Source: Parabacteroides sp. PF5-9 (lineage in GTDB: Bacteria > Bacteroidota > Bacteroidia > Bacteroidales > Tannerellaceae). Taken from it: a stretch of 64,000 bases of DNA. Below are positions 44,419 to 53,406 of the stretch, one piece after another. Positions within the stretch are counted from its first letter, which is position 1, and each line of letters begins with the position of its first letter. The translations under genes and the position numbers were made by a program. The notes under the pieces are model-generated. The model searched no databases, was not told the DNA's origin, and saw nothing but the letters and a program-made list of their open reading frames with translations. The stretch lies in contig NZ_JARXWG010000001.1 of assembly GCF_029893105.1 (NCBI RefSeq), forward strand, positions 124,001-188,000, in the 5' to 3' direction.

Positions 44419-45321
44419 ATGCAACAAGGGAAAGATATAATCAGTAAATATCATACTTATCTCCGTCTGGAAAAGTCACTTTCTCCAAATACCCTCGATG
44501 CATATATGACCGATCTGGATAAATTGTTGCGTTTTGTGGCAAGTGAAAACCGTCCCATTCTGGAGATTACTTATCAAGACTTGCAACAGTTTGTTGCACA
44601 ATTACGGGATATCGGTATTCATCCTCGCTCCCAGGCACGGATTATTTCCGGGATTAAATCGTTCTACCGTTTCCTGTTACTCGACGGATATACTGATAAA
44701 GATCCGACCGAATTACTGGAAACGCCCAAAATAGGGTTTAAACTTCCGGAAGTGCTAACAGAAAATGAAATCAACAAGATTCTCGATTCAATCGATCTTT
44801 CTTTACCCGAAGGGCAGCGCAACCGTGCTATGCTGGAAGTGCTTTACAGCTGTGGGCTGCGGGTGTCTGAACTCACCGGCTTGCGTTATATGGATGTCTA
44901 TTTTGACGAAGGTTTCGTCCGTGTGGAAGGCAAAGGAGGGAAACAACGTTTAGTCCCTATTTCGGAGACGGCGATTCGGGAAATCAAAAACTATTTATAT
45001 GACCGCAACCTTGTTGCGGTAAAAAAAGGACATGAGGATATTCTTTTTCTCAGCCGTCGTGGAACCGGACTCTCCCGCATCATGGTGTTTCATATTATCA
45101 AACAACAAGCCGAAATGGCTGGAATTCACAAAAACGTCAGCCCGCATACGTTTCGTCATTCGTTTGCCACGCATTTATTGGAAGGCGGAGCCAACCTTCG
45201 GGCTATACAGGAAATGCTAGGGCACGATAATATCACAACGACCGAAATCTATACACATATTAACCGTGAGTTCCTGCGTAAGGAGATTTTAGAGCACCAT
45301 CCGAGGAATAAAAAAAGATAA
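44419..45321 (+). CDS. xerD: tyrosine recombinase XerD
   Basis: Site-specific recombinase for chromosome dimer resolution at dif. SAM-like N-terminal domain (YLRLEKSLSPNTLDAYMTDL), then the catalytic domain with Arg in SCGLRVSELTGLR, Lys in VEGKGGKQRLVP, HTFRHSFATHLLEGGANLRA (His and Arg), LGHDNITTTEIYTH (His and Tyr). I set the start at the ATG at 44419 (MQQGKDIISKYH), giving 300 residues. The longer frame from 44365 overlaps the aroQ promoter and a -7 box for xerD itself (TACCTTTG at 44336-44343) is close upstream. Housekeeping rather than mobile: no element ends flank it. Confidence 0.9.
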   Translation: MQQGKDIISKYHTYLRLEKSLSPNTLDAYMTDLDKLLRFVASENRPILEITYQDLQQFVAQLRDIGIHPRSQARIISGIKSFYRFLLLDGYTDKDPTELLETPKIGFKLPEVLTENEINKILDSIDLSLPEGQRNRAMLEVLYSCGLRVSELTGLRYMDVYFDEGFVRVEGKGGKQRLVPISETAIREIKNYLYDRNLVAVKKGHEDILFLSRRGTGLSRIMVFHIIKQQAEMAGIHKNVSPHTFRHSFATHLLEGGANLRAIQEMLGHDNITTTEIYTHINREFLRKEILEHHPRNKKR

Positions 45322-45445
45322 TCAGATCCTTTGTATTATAGGTTTTGATCAGTAAGAAAGCACACATTTATCCGGATGTGTTCAAAAAGGATATAGAAAT
45401 TTTGATTACGTTTGTAGGGCTTAAACAGAAAAAAACAGATACACT

Positions 45446-48058
45446 GTGGCAAAAAATGTAGTTGAAACTCCCCTGATGAAGCAATACTTCGATGTAAAAG
45501 CGAAACATCCGGATGCGATTTTACTCTTCCGCGTCGGAGACTTTTATGAGATGTATGGAGAAGATGCTGTCATCGGGGCAGAAATTGTTGGGATCGTATT
45601 AACCCGGAAGGCCAATGGTCCCGGACAATTCATTGAAATGGCCGGTTTCCCGCATCATGCACTGGATACATACCTCCCCAAATTGGTCCGGGCAGGTAAA
45701 CGCGTCGCTATTTGCGACCAATTAGAAGACCCCAAGATGACTAAGAAACTAGTCAAGCGGGGAGTGACCGAACTGGTTACCCCAGGAGTTTCTATCAACG
45801 ATAACATTCTGAACCACAAAGAAAATAATTTCCTTGCCGCGATTCATTTCGACAAAACCACCTGTGGCATCGCTTTTCTGGATATTTCTACAGGTGAATT
45901 CTTAACAGCTGAAGGAACGATTGATTACATCGATAAATTACTGAATAACTTCTTTCCCAAAGAGGTATTGATCGAACGGAGCAACCGGAAAAAGTTTGAA
46001 GAAATTTTCGGCGCACGGTTTTTTGTGTTCGAACTGGAAGACTGGGCTTTTACGGCGGATGCGGCGACCGACCGTTTGTTAAAACATTTTGAGACGAAGA
46101 GTCTGAAAGGATTTGGCGTACAACACCTGAAACAGGGGATCATTGCGTCAGGGGCTATTTTGCATTATCTCGACATGACCCATCATAAACAAATCGGGCA
46201 TGTTACCACTTTGTCGCGGATCGAAGAAGACAGGTATGTGCGATTAGACAAATTTACGGTGCGCAGTCTGGAATTGGCCGGAACAATGAATGAAGGCGGC
46301 ACAAGTCTGCTCGATGTCATCGACAAAACTGTTTCGCCGATGGGATCGCGGTTATTGCGACGTTGGATACTTTTCCCCTTGAAAGAGATCAAACCGATTC
46401 AAGAACGACAGGATGTAGTTGATCATTTCTTTCGTTATCCTGAGACAAAGGATCTGCTGGAAGAGCAGGTTGAGCGGATTGGTGACTTGGAACGTATCAT
46501 CTCCAAAGTGGCCGTCGGTCGGGTTTCACCCCGCGAAGTGGTTCAGTTAAAAGTCGCCCTTCGTGCGATCGAACCGATCAAACAGGCTTGTCTGAAGAGT
46601 AATGAACCAAGCCTTTGCCGGATTGGTGAACGGCTGAATACCTGTGAGACGATACGCGACCGGATCGAACGGGAAATCAATAATGATCCACCGGCATTAT
46701 TGAATAAAGGGGGAGTCATTGCACAAAATATTCATCCTGAACTGGATGATCTGCGTGCCATTGCCTATTCGGGTAAAGATTATCTGTTGCAGATGCAACA
46801 ACGTGAGATCGAACGGACGGATATTTCCAGCCTGAAAATTGCATTTAACAATGTCTTCGGTTATTATATAGAGGTGCGCAACACCCATAAAGACAAGGTT
46901 CCGCCCGAATGGATCAGAAAACAGACTTTGGTCAATGCCGAACGGTACATTACCGAAGAACTCAAGGAATACGAAGAGAAAATCCTTGGTGCCGAAGAGA
47001 AGATCCTTGCACTTGAGAGCAATCTGTTCAATGAACTGGTATTGGCTTTGGCGGAATATATCCCCCAGATTCAAACAGATGCCAATCTGATCGGACAATT
47101 AGACTGTCTGCTCTCTTTCGCTAAAATCGCACAAAACAACAACTATATCCGGCCGGAAGTGAACGAATCGGAAGTGATCGATATTCAGGGAGGCCGTCAT
47201 CCAGTGATCGAGAAGCAGTTGCTTCCGGGTGAACCCTATATTGCCAATGATGTCTGTCTGGATAGTGACAAGCAGCAGATCATTATTATTACAGGTCCGA
47301 ATATGGCGGGTAAATCGGCTTTATTGCGCCAAACGGCGCTGATTACGCTGATGGCTCAGATCGGTTGTTTTGTCCCGGCCGAATCGGCAAAAATCGGCGT
47401 TGTCGACAAAATATTCACCCGTGTGGGTGCCTCCGATAATATCTCTGTAGGCGAGTCTACTTTTATGGTGGAGATGAATGAGGCCTCAGACATTCTGAAT
47501 AACCTCTCCCCACGCAGCCTCGTTCTTTTCGACGAGTTGGGTCGTGGAACGAGTACATACGATGGTATTTCTATCGCCTGGGCCATTGTGGAATATATCC
47601 ATGAACACCCAAATGCACGTGCTAAAACGTTATTTGCGACACACTATCATGAGTTGAACGAAATGGAACGTTCGTTTAAGCGGATTAAAAACTACAACGT
47701 CTCAGTAAAGGAGGTTGGGAATAAAGTTATTTTCCTGCGCAAGTTGGTTCGTGGAGGGAGTGAACACAGTTTCGGGATCCATGTGGCTCGGATGGCCGGT
47801 ATGCCAAAAAGCATCGTCAAACGATCGAATGAGATCTTGAAACAGCTTGAATCGGAGAACCGACAGGATGGTATCAGCAAGCCGATGAAAGAGATCGCCT
47901 CTGCCGGTGAAGGGTATCAGTTGAATTTCTTTCAGTTGGATGATCCGATATTGAGCCAGGTCAGGGATGAGATTAAAAATACGGATGTCAATAACCTCAC
48001 CCCATTGGAGGCGTTGAATAAGCTGAGTGAAATCAAGAAGATTATTACAGGGAAATAA
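45446..48058 (+). CDS. mutS: DNA mismatch repair protein MutS
   Basis: Mismatch recognition ATPase, 870 residues. It has the mismatch-binding FxE motif in [12 protein letters not shown], the connector and lever domains, Walker [20 protein letters not shown], Walker [17 protein letters not shown], and the FATHYHEL switch. The start is GTG at 45446: the conserved N-terminus [20 protein letters not shown] requires it and no in-frame ATG precedes it. A -7 box TACGTTTG lies at 45407-45414. A C-terminal DUF/clamp-binding-type tail ends [11 protein letters not shown]. Confidence 0.95.
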   Translation: MAKNVVETPLMKQYFDVKAKHPDAILLFRVGDFYEMYGEDAVIGAEIVGIVLTRKANGPGQFIEMAGFPHHALDTYLPKLVRAGKRVAICDQLEDPKMTKKLVKRGVTELVTPGVSINDNILNHKENNFLAAIHFDKTTCGIAFLDISTGEFLTAEGTIDYIDKLLNNFFPKEVLIERSNRKKFEEIFGARFFVFELEDWAFTADAATDRLLKHFETKSLKGFGVQHLKQGIIASGAILHYLDMTHHKQIGHVTTLSRIEEDRYVRLDKFTVRSLELAGTMNEGGTSLLDVIDKTVSPMGSRLLRRWILFPLKEIKPIQERQDVVDHFFRYPETKDLLEEQVERIGDLERIISKVAVGRVSPREVVQLKVALRAIEPIKQACLKSNEPSLCRIGERLNTCETIRDRIEREINNDPPALLNKGGVIAQNIHPELDDLRAIAYSGKDYLLQMQQREIERTDISSLKIAFNNVFGYYIEVRNTHKDKVPPEWIRKQTLVNAERYITEELKEYEEKILGAEEKILALESNLFNELVLALAEYIPQIQTDANLIGQLDCLLSFAKIAQNNNYIRPEVNESEVIDIQGGRHPVIEKQLLPGEPYIANDVCLDSDKQQIIIITGPNMAGKSALLRQTALITLMAQIGCFVPAESAKIGVVDKIFTRVGASDNISVGESTFMVEMNEASDILNNLSPRSLVLFDELGRGTSTYDGISIAWAIVEYIHEHPNARAKTLFATHYHELNEMERSFKRIKNYNVSVKEVGNKVIFLRKLVRGGSEHSFGIHVARMAGMPKSIVKRSNEILKQLESENRQDGISKPMKEIASAGEGYQLNFFQLDDPILSQVRDEIKNTDVNNLTPLEALNKLSEIKKIITGK

Positions 48059-48068
48059 CGTTTTCCTG

Positions 48069-48530
48069 TTACTCCATCTCCTTAGCGATCTCCTGTATTT
48101 CCTGTAGCGTAAAATCTCCTTTCAACTGGATGACCGTGAAGCTACTATCCGTATCAGCCAGCATCAACAGGTCTTTGATCTGATCCCCTTTCATATCGGC
48201 ATAAAAGGTTGCTTTGGTCTTACTGTGACGGACACGCATCAGTTCCGCATGTTGCTTCCCGATCAAGTCGACAAACTCCTTACGCATCTGAGGGATCTGA
48301 TCCGGACGTTCGGTTGAGACCAGTTGCAACGATTCGACTTTGCCTTTCAGATTCATCAGACTGGTTCCTACTCCTTCGATTGCAGGCATCATCTGAAACA
48401 TCGCCTTGGAGATATAAACGGAGGTGACGTTGTCCATCTCTGCATATTTATCAAACAATTTACTTTGTCCGAAACTTTTTCCTGTTATTGCACAGAAGAT
48501 CAATAGGATCAATATATATTTTGTTTTCAT
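48069..48530 (-). CDS. DUF4252 domain protein (second copy of the ECF operon)
   Basis: A 153-residue secreted protein with a signal peptide (MKTKYILILLIFCAITGKSFGQ). The DUF4252 pattern is clear: DNVTSVYISKAMFQMMP, a helical middle, and a C-terminal beta-alpha segment with DLLMLADTDSSFTVIQLKGDFTLQEIQEI. It is a paralogue of the 49430-49882 product. It lies last in the unit DUF4252 / ECF sigma / membrane protein / DUF4252, 5 bp after the third gene. Role unknown; the arrangement suggests a signal reader or output of the sigma factor. Confidence 0.88.
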   Translation of the reverse strand: MKTKYILILLIFCAITGKSFGQSKLFDKYAEMDNVTSVYISKAMFQMMPAIEGVGTSLMNLKGKVESLQLVSTERPDQIPQMRKEFVDLIGKQHAELMRVRHSKTKATFYADMKGDQIKDLLMLADTDSSFTVIQLKGDFTLQEIQEIAKEME

Positions 48531-48535
48531 ACTTT

Positions 48536-48940
48536 TTACTTAAATGGTTTATTGATAATATCATTTACTTTTTCAAATTCTTTTCCGGCTTCAGAAACCT
48601 CATCGAAGCCTTTATTGAGTTGTGTCGACATAAAAGCCAACGCTTTATGTGCAGCGACAGCGGCCTCTTCGGGATCGGTAAATGTATCGGCCGTCATCGG
48701 TTGTGGAACAGTTGTTTCTGTCTGGAAAAAGAGAGCAACCCCCAGTATTATTGCAGCTGCTATTCCACTGATCCAATACAACGAACGTTTTCTTGTGAGG
48801 CTGATCGTTTTGGCGTTATGACTATCCTTTTCGATCAACGCGTCAACGTATCGTTCCAATCTTTCATCTATTCCGGAAGGCAAAGATTGTTCTTCTTTCA
48901 AAACCTTATCGATTAATTCATCTATCTGTTTTTCGTTCAT
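48536..48940 (-). CDS. single-pass membrane protein, putative anti-sigma factor, 134 aa
   Basis: A cytosolic N-terminus (about 1-50, MNEKQIDELIDKVLKEEQSLPSGIDERLERYVDALIEK), one membrane helix (about 54-72, LYWISGIAAAIILGVALFF) and an extracytoplasmic helical tail (75-134). Its start overlaps the ECF sigma stop (ATGA at 48937-48940). The topology and position are those of an anti-sigma factor, but no zinc-binding ZAS motif is present, so this is inferred from context only. Confidence 0.6.
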   Translation of the reverse strand: MNEKQIDELIDKVLKEEQSLPSGIDERLERYVDALIEKDSHNAKTISLTRKRSLYWISGIAAAIILGVALFFQTETTVPQPMTADTFTDPEEAAVAAHKALAFMSTQLNKGFDEVSEAGKEFEKVNDIINKPFK

Positions 48941-49446
48941 ACAGCATATATTTTTTCATATTGTTCCCGGATAACTTTGCGAGCCCGTGATAATAAAGTA
49001 CGCACGTTCACCGCAGAAAATCCGGTTATCTCTTCAATCTCTTCCAACGAACAATCACTTAATCCGCGTAACTTAAGCACTCTTCGCTGGTTTTCCGGTA
49101 ATCGTTCGATCAATTGGCTGATCAGATCGACCTCATCTTTCTCCTCAAGCACTCTTTCCGGTGTGACGTTACTTATTTGAGCAATTCCTTCAACACATTC
49201 ATTGTTGTTTTGTGACCGGGGCGACCGAAGGAAATCCAGACATAAGTTTTTAATGATTGTAACGGCAAACGCTTCCGGATTACGGATCTCCGTCAATTCC
49301 TCCCGTTTATTCCAGAGTTTACAGTAAGTCTCTTGTAAAAGATCTTCTGCATCGTCTTTGTTTTCTACCAAGGCAAAAGCGATACGGTAGAGTTTAGGGT
49401 GATACGGGAGGAACAACTTTTTGAACTGTTCACCGTTCATTGCCAT
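48937..49446 (-). CDS. ECF-type RNA polymerase sigma factor, 169 aa
   Basis: Sigma region 2 (FKKLFLPYHPKLYRIAFALVENKDDAEDLLQETYCKLWNKR) and region 4 (LIERLPENQRRVLKLRGLSDCSLEEIEEITGFSAVNVRTLLSRARKVIRE) are complete. Region 3 is absent, so it is a group 4 (ECF) factor. There is no C-terminal extension like that of ECF41. It starts 17 bp inside the preceding DUF4252 gene; the ATG at 49440 is an alternative. A TGTCACA-N16-CGTC element upstream of the operon (49963-49989) is its likely own target. Confidence 0.93.
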   Translation of the reverse strand: MAMNGEQFKKLFLPYHPKLYRIAFALVENKDDAEDLLQETYCKLWNKREELTEIRNPEAFAVTIIKNLCLDFLRSPRSQNNNECVEGIAQISNVTPERVLEEKDEVDLISQLIERLPENQRRVLKLRGLSDCSLEEIEEITGFSAVNVRTLLSRARKVIREQYEKIYAV

Positions 49447-49882
49447 GTTTATTTACCACCCGCTCAATGTCAGAAGGTTTGATATTCCCTTTTATCCGAA
49501 CCATCGCATTACTGTTCCCTGTGGTCAAAACAATCATCTCCTTGATCATTTCATCTTCAATTTTCACTAAGATTTTAGACCGGTTTTTATCGTCATTCGA
49601 ATTCACCATCGTTTCATATCCGGGATCTTTTAATTGCCGGATCGCAGCGGCAAATCGCTCCTTCACCTGTGTATCGCATTCATCCAATGCAAAAAGTTCT
49701 ATTTTATCAACACCCATTGTTTCGGTAAAAAGACTTGCCAAACCCAGGGTAAATTTCCCTACTGATAAGGAGGTGGCGGATTGCTCTTTTCTGAACTCTT
49801 TGTACAGATGGTCAACACTTTTTTGACTGTAACCTGTCTGAAACATAACGAGTAAGAGTATGACAATAATGTAATTCTTCAT
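49430..49882 (-). CDS. DUF4252 domain protein (first gene of the ECF operon)
   Basis: A 150-residue secreted protein; signal peptide ends TGYSQ. The conserved parts are SLSVGKFTLGLASLFTETMGVDKIELFALDE and IVLTTGNSNAMVRIKGNIKPSDIERVV. It overlaps the sigma gene by 17 bp and heads a four-gene operon. DUF4252 proteins have no known activity; having one at each end of an ECF/anti-sigma pair suggests a dedicated envelope-sensing module. Leader sequence holds a stem GCCTCTTT/AAAGAGGC (49922-49950). Confidence 0.88.
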   Translation of the reverse strand: MKNYIIVILLLVMFQTGYSQKSVDHLYKEFRKEQSATSLSVGKFTLGLASLFTETMGVDKIELFALDECDTQVKERFAAAIRQLKDPGYETMVNSNDDKNRSKILVKIEDEMIKEMIVLTTGNSNAMVRIKGNIKPSDIERVVNKHGNER

Positions 49883-49962
49883 CTTTCCGTGTATTAATTA
49901 TTCTACGTTTCTGTTTATTCAGCCTCTTTCTTTGCGCACCAAAAAGAGGCGTATATCAAGAA

Positions 49963-49989
49963 GACGAGAACGGATTGTTCTTTGTGACA
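49963..49989 (-). promoter_or_regulatory. ECF-type promoter, TGTCACA-N16-CGTC
   Basis: On the minus strand TGTCACA (49983-49989), 16 bp, CGTC (49963-49966). These are the two boxes and the spacing seen at promoters of several ECF groups (notably ECF41). The start point would lie about 75 bases before the first DUF4252 gene. A Bacteroides-type primary promoter was not found here. Confidence 0.6.
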
Positions 49990-50610
49990 AAGTAATCAAA
50001 AAAAAGAATGAAAAAATACACTGTCACAAGAAAAGATGAGGGTTGCAGAACTCTGAAAGAGTCACAACCTTTGGGTACTATAATATTATTTTGCTGTAAA
50101 TACTAGCTAAATGGTGATATTTTGTACGAAAAACAGTTTTTAATATAACTCATACTTTGCCGTTTTTTAGCAAAACGATTGGTCTGTTTCGAATATATTA
50201 TGCGAAATATTAGGCGTTTTAGAATATTTATGCTGCTTCTTTTTAGAAATTTATGCAGAGAACAGTATAAAAACATGCAGATGATGTAGGAAAAGTACCT
50301 GCATCATTAAAAAAAAACATTTAGATCAATTTTCAAAGGGTCGAAAATGGCGAAAAAAAGGGGTTTAAAGACGTGTTTTTTTCTCTAGATTGCTCATTTT
50401 TCAGAACTGGGAAAAATAGGCAAGAGGATATGAAAGTCAATGTCTATTGTAAAAACAAACCTCAAATGCGTGCGTTTTTCTTCGACAGCTTAGTATATAA
50501 GCTCAAATAAGCGAAGGAAAAAGGGGGTAAAATAACAAATAGTCAAATAGGATTGTTGATTTATTTTTCAATACATTTTGTCATTTTGTATGCGATAATA
50601 TAAACCTTTG

Positions 50611-50648
50611 AAAAATAAGGCATCTCCTTTTAGAATGCCTTATTTTTT
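50611..50648 (-). terminator. terminator of the lipoprotein gene
   Basis: AATAAGGCAT (from 50614) pairs with ATGCCTTATT (50635-50644). On the minus strand the stem is followed by a T-rich run. It lies 12 bp after the stop of the gene at 50660. Confidence 0.82.
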
Positions 50649-50659
50649 AAAGAGTTAAA

Positions 50660-51433
50660 CTATCTGTTTACTATTATTGTAGCAACCGATGAACCTTTTA
50701 CAGGGAATTCTTGTCCATTATACGCTACACCTGTACATATTGTATTATATTCTCCAAGCAGATTCCACCAAGTGATAATATGATGTATTTCATCATCGCC
50801 AAACAAATAAGGACATGTAAGCTTAAACGTAATCTTTTCCGTAAATTCAGCTTTCCAACAAGAATCAAGATCACATTTATGCGAAATACTCCCAGTTAGG
50901 AACTTTAAATAATGATAATCGGGGGATATCAAAGAATCTGGAGGCGAGAACCATTCTCCGTTTGAAAGATATAATCTTGGATATTTATTATCAAAGCGAT
51001 CACCACCTCCAATCATTTGGCCTTGTTGATACCACCATGGATTAAGACTCTGGTCTTTAAAAACAATATCCAATGTATAGAATTCGGGTTTAGCAGTCTC
51101 ATATATTTCATAATTGCTCCAAACGAATTCACTCCCTTCCAGTAAATCATTACCTAATGTGTCCTGAAAACTAATCCATATCAAGTGTGAGTAATTAGGA
51201 GGAATATCTCCTATTATTGTATCGCGATCTTCTATTTCTTGTTCCTCTTTCTGCTCTTGTTCTTGCTCTGTAGGTTTTTGTTCCGTAGGCTCTTCTGTGT
51301 TTTCTGTTTCAATAGCATTATCACAGCTGCTCACGATTAAGAAGCTAAGAATAATAATCGCGAATTTTAATGTTTTAAGTATATGGAAGACCCGAGATGA
51401 TTGATCCTGGATTAGAAACGGTGTAGTAGCCAT
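50660..51433 (-). CDS. lipoprotein with acidic Glu/Gln/Pro linker
   Basis: From the ATG at 51433 the product has 257 residues. It begins with an unusual 23-residue polar stretch, then a hydrophobic leader LKFAIIILSFLIVSSC with a lipobox, then a Glu/Gln/Pro/Thr-rich linker (about 50-75), then a beta-rich domain of 180 residues with many Trp and Tyr and two Cys-containing segments (HKCDLDSCW, YNTICTGV). The frame extends to 51532, but the extra residues are basic and atypical. I do not recognise the domain. The same linker style occurs in the neighbouring serpin, suggesting shared surface display. Confidence 0.65.
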   Translation of the reverse strand: MATTPFLIQDQSSRVFHILKTLKFAIIILSFLIVSSCDNAIETENTEEPTEQKPTEQEQEQKEEQEIEDRDTIIGDIPPNYSHLIWISFQDTLGNDLLEGSEFVWSNYEIYETAKPEFYTLDIVFKDQSLNPWWYQQGQMIGGGDRFDNKYPRLYLSNGEWFSPPDSLISPDYHYLKFLTGSISHKCDLDSCWKAEFTEKITFKLTCPYLFGDDEIHHIITWWNLLGEYNTICTGVAYNGQEFPVKGSSVATIIVNR

Positions 51434-51610
51434 ATGTATTGTATGATAAACCTGATAAAAATTCAACAAAATATTCCGTCTTAATTTTTTGATCTTGAAA
51501 CCCGTCACAAACCCATGCATGCCCTTTTCCATATAGCGAAATTAATTTGGATAAAGCGAGGGAAGAAGTCCTTTGGCTTCTAATGCTTTTATGGTTAAAA
51601 ATTAGTTATC

Positions 51611-52864
51611 TTAAAGATTCTCAACTACCCCCATAAAGAAGATAGTACCGGTGTCTTTTTCTCTTATCAGATAAATGAAAGGACGGTTAAGGTAGAATGT
51701 ATAGATCAATGGTTCTTCTTCACCTCCATATGAACCATATCCTATCTCTACACCACTTGCAGCAGACGCATCTGTTCCCTCTTCGGTAATTTCAATAAAT
51801 GTTTTTTGTAACACATTTGACACTATTAATGGCTCAGTAGGATGGATGAGTGAAAAATTCGCATCATTGCCGAACATAGATTGCAACCCCATCTCTCTTA
51901 GATCTTCACTGAGCGACCGTTCATAATCTATTTTGAACCGTGGAATCTTCAGTAACACATCGGTTGCCAATTTTCTATAAAAAGTACCTTCTTCCAATTC
52001 GTCGATTGCTGAAGCGATAGAAACATCTTCATGAGGTAATATAAATACCATACTAAAAGCTTCATTCCCATAAGGTAATTCAGCAAGTTTAAATACATTG
52101 TTTTCGCCATAATAAATCAGCATATCATGATTCATCATCGGAACAGAACGTTCTTGTCTATTCTGATTATAGAACGTCTCTTCTGTAGTCAACTCTTTAT
52201 CAAAAGGCACTGTCCATGATCCATTAAAATATAAGGCATTAATCAGATACATCACAGCATTCGCATCTATATGATCCAGAATTTCAGGGATTGTCCCTTC
52301 CGTTTTCTCCGAGCACCAGTTGTTGATTAGATTAACTGTTTCAGGATCAGAGAAATTTTCATTTCGGACTTCTGCATCATAAAATGTTTTATTGGTATCG
52401 ATAAAGGCATCGAGTACCGGAAATTGGTTTTCTATCCAGATCGAATTGGCACTTCTAAATGCAACATCCGGATCAATTTCGTGCATGATTTCAATCATTT
52501 TCTGGAAATAACCATTCATCGCTTCGCGCGAAATGTCTTTATACCCTAATACACGTTGCATCTCCTCATGGGTAATGCCGCCTGCTCCATTATTGAGCAT
52601 CCCCAAAGCAAGGCTTGCACTCAAAGGTGAGATAAGAATGTTTTTACCCGGTATTTCGTTTTTGTAGACTGTTTTCAGTAATTCGAAAGCAAAGAGGTTA
52701 TTCTGCTGACTAATTTGTTTTTCAATAGGTGTCAAGCTGAAATCTTTCTGTTCTACGACTGGCTCTTCGGGAGTTTCCGGTATCACAGGTGGCGGAGTCG
52801 TACCCTCATGATCACATCCGATAAGTAATAATGCAATGAACAAAAATGATACGATTTTTTTCAT
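51611..52864 (-). CDS. serpin family lipoprotein
   Basis: A serine/cysteine protease inhibitor of the serpin family displayed as a lipoprotein. The leader MKKIVSFLFIALLLIGC has a lipobox and a Pro/Glu linker follows. Serpin landmarks: NILISPLSASLALGMLNNGAGG, VMYLINALYFNGSW, ELPYGNEAFSMVFILP, LLKIPRFKIDYE, and the closing FYLNRPFIYLIREKDTGTIFFMG. The hinge EEGTDASAASG (about 361-371 from this start) is of the inhibitory type, so the loop should insert on cleavage. The start at 52864 is chosen because AAAGGAG lies just before it; the longer frame begins at 52879. The likely target is a host or competitor protease. Confidence 0.92.
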   Translation of the reverse strand: MKKIVSFLFIALLLIGCDHEGTTPPPVIPETPEEPVVEQKDFSLTPIEKQISQQNNLFAFELLKTVYKNEIPGKNILISPLSASLALGMLNNGAGGITHEEMQRVLGYKDISREAMNGYFQKMIEIMHEIDPDVAFRSANSIWIENQFPVLDAFIDTNKTFYDAEVRNENFSDPETVNLINNWCSEKTEGTIPEILDHIDANAVMYLINALYFNGSWTVPFDKELTTEETFYNQNRQERSVPMMNHDMLIYYGENNVFKLAELPYGNEAFSMVFILPHEDVSIASAIDELEEGTFYRKLATDVLLKIPRFKIDYERSLSEDLREMGLQSMFGNDANFSLIHPTEPLIVSNVLQKTFIEITEEGTDASAASGVEIGYGSYGGEEEPLIYTFYLNRPFIYLIREKDTGTIFFMGVVENL

Positions 52865-52868
52865 ACGA

Positions 52869-52879
52869 ACTCCTTTCAT
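52869..52879 (-). promoter_or_regulatory. Shine-Dalgarno deciding the serpin start
   Basis: On the minus strand AAAGGAG lies about 5-6 bases before the ATG at 52864. Shine-Dalgarno sites are rare in this organism's genes, so this one is informative and places the start five codons inside the longest frame. Confidence 0.55.
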
Positions 52880-53406
52880 AATTATATTTTAGACTACTTG
52901 TGTATCAATTATTTTACAAATATATCAATAATTAAAAAAAACACCCCAATAAATATTTAATAATTGTTAATGAGGAAATAATATTCAACAGATAATGTGT
53001 ATAAATAATTTAAACTAATAGAGTAAGTATAAAAAATATTTTCAACTAGATATTGAAATAAACAAATAATTTCAAAACTTATAAGTAAGCATTAATTGTC
53101 CTCCCCACTGGTTGTAGATGTGACTGTTTTAAATTTATTATAACTCGTCTAGAGGTTATCGCTGTTTCCTATACCTAGTTAAATAAAATCTTCCTTCAGT
53201 AGTAAGTCCATTCGGATACTTTACGGCATAAAGAATTGTTTTCGACGATCTCACTGTGTATTCCGATTTACTGTTAAAGTCATGCCAACCCGATCTCTTT
53301 TTGCGGATATTCAACCTGTTTCAATCGAATTAAATCCATAAGAATTCGGGGTGATCCAGAATTCTCCTTATATTAGCGAACCGTAAATAATAGTCCTTTT
53401 TCTATC
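52880..53406. other. 527-bp AT-rich intergenic region
   Basis: Between the divergent serpin and DUF2339 genes. 52880-53095 is very AT-rich and should include the serpin promoter; no clean consensus pair was found. 53156-53314 carries a degenerate minus-strand frame (listed separately). Confidence 0.5.
53156..53314 (-). pseudogene. possible decayed coding remnant, about 52 codons
   Basis: On the minus strand an open frame ends in TAA at 53156-53158 and reads SKSEYTVRSSKTILYAV, then YPNGLTTEGRFYLTRYRKQ, a composition more like real protein than random AT-rich DNA. It has no ATG and an upstream in-frame stop. A second frame beginning ATG near 53336 (MDLIRLKQVEYPQKEIGLA) runs into it at a one-base shift, as if a frameshift had split a short gene. 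No family recognised. Confidence 0.25.

Larger units (their letters stand above)
49883..50659. other. 777-bp intergenic region upstream of the ECF operon
   Basis: AT-rich with no credible gene. From left to right it holds: the leader stem 49922-49950; the ECF-like promoter 49963-49989; an inverted TTGTGACA/TGTCACAA pair (49982-49989, 50022-50029); a hairpin GGTTG-ACTCT/AGAGT-CAACC (50041-50069); an 11-bp stem at 50280-50290/50298-50308 followed by nine A; and the terminator at 50611-50648. The middle (50310-50600) shows nothing I can name; an unannotated small RNA is possible. Confidence 0.55.

Noticed and set aside
44419-45321. Mobile-element integrase
   Set aside because: The tyrosine recombinase has the length and motifs of housekeeping XerD, is flanked by aroQ and mutS, and has no attachment-site repeats nearby.
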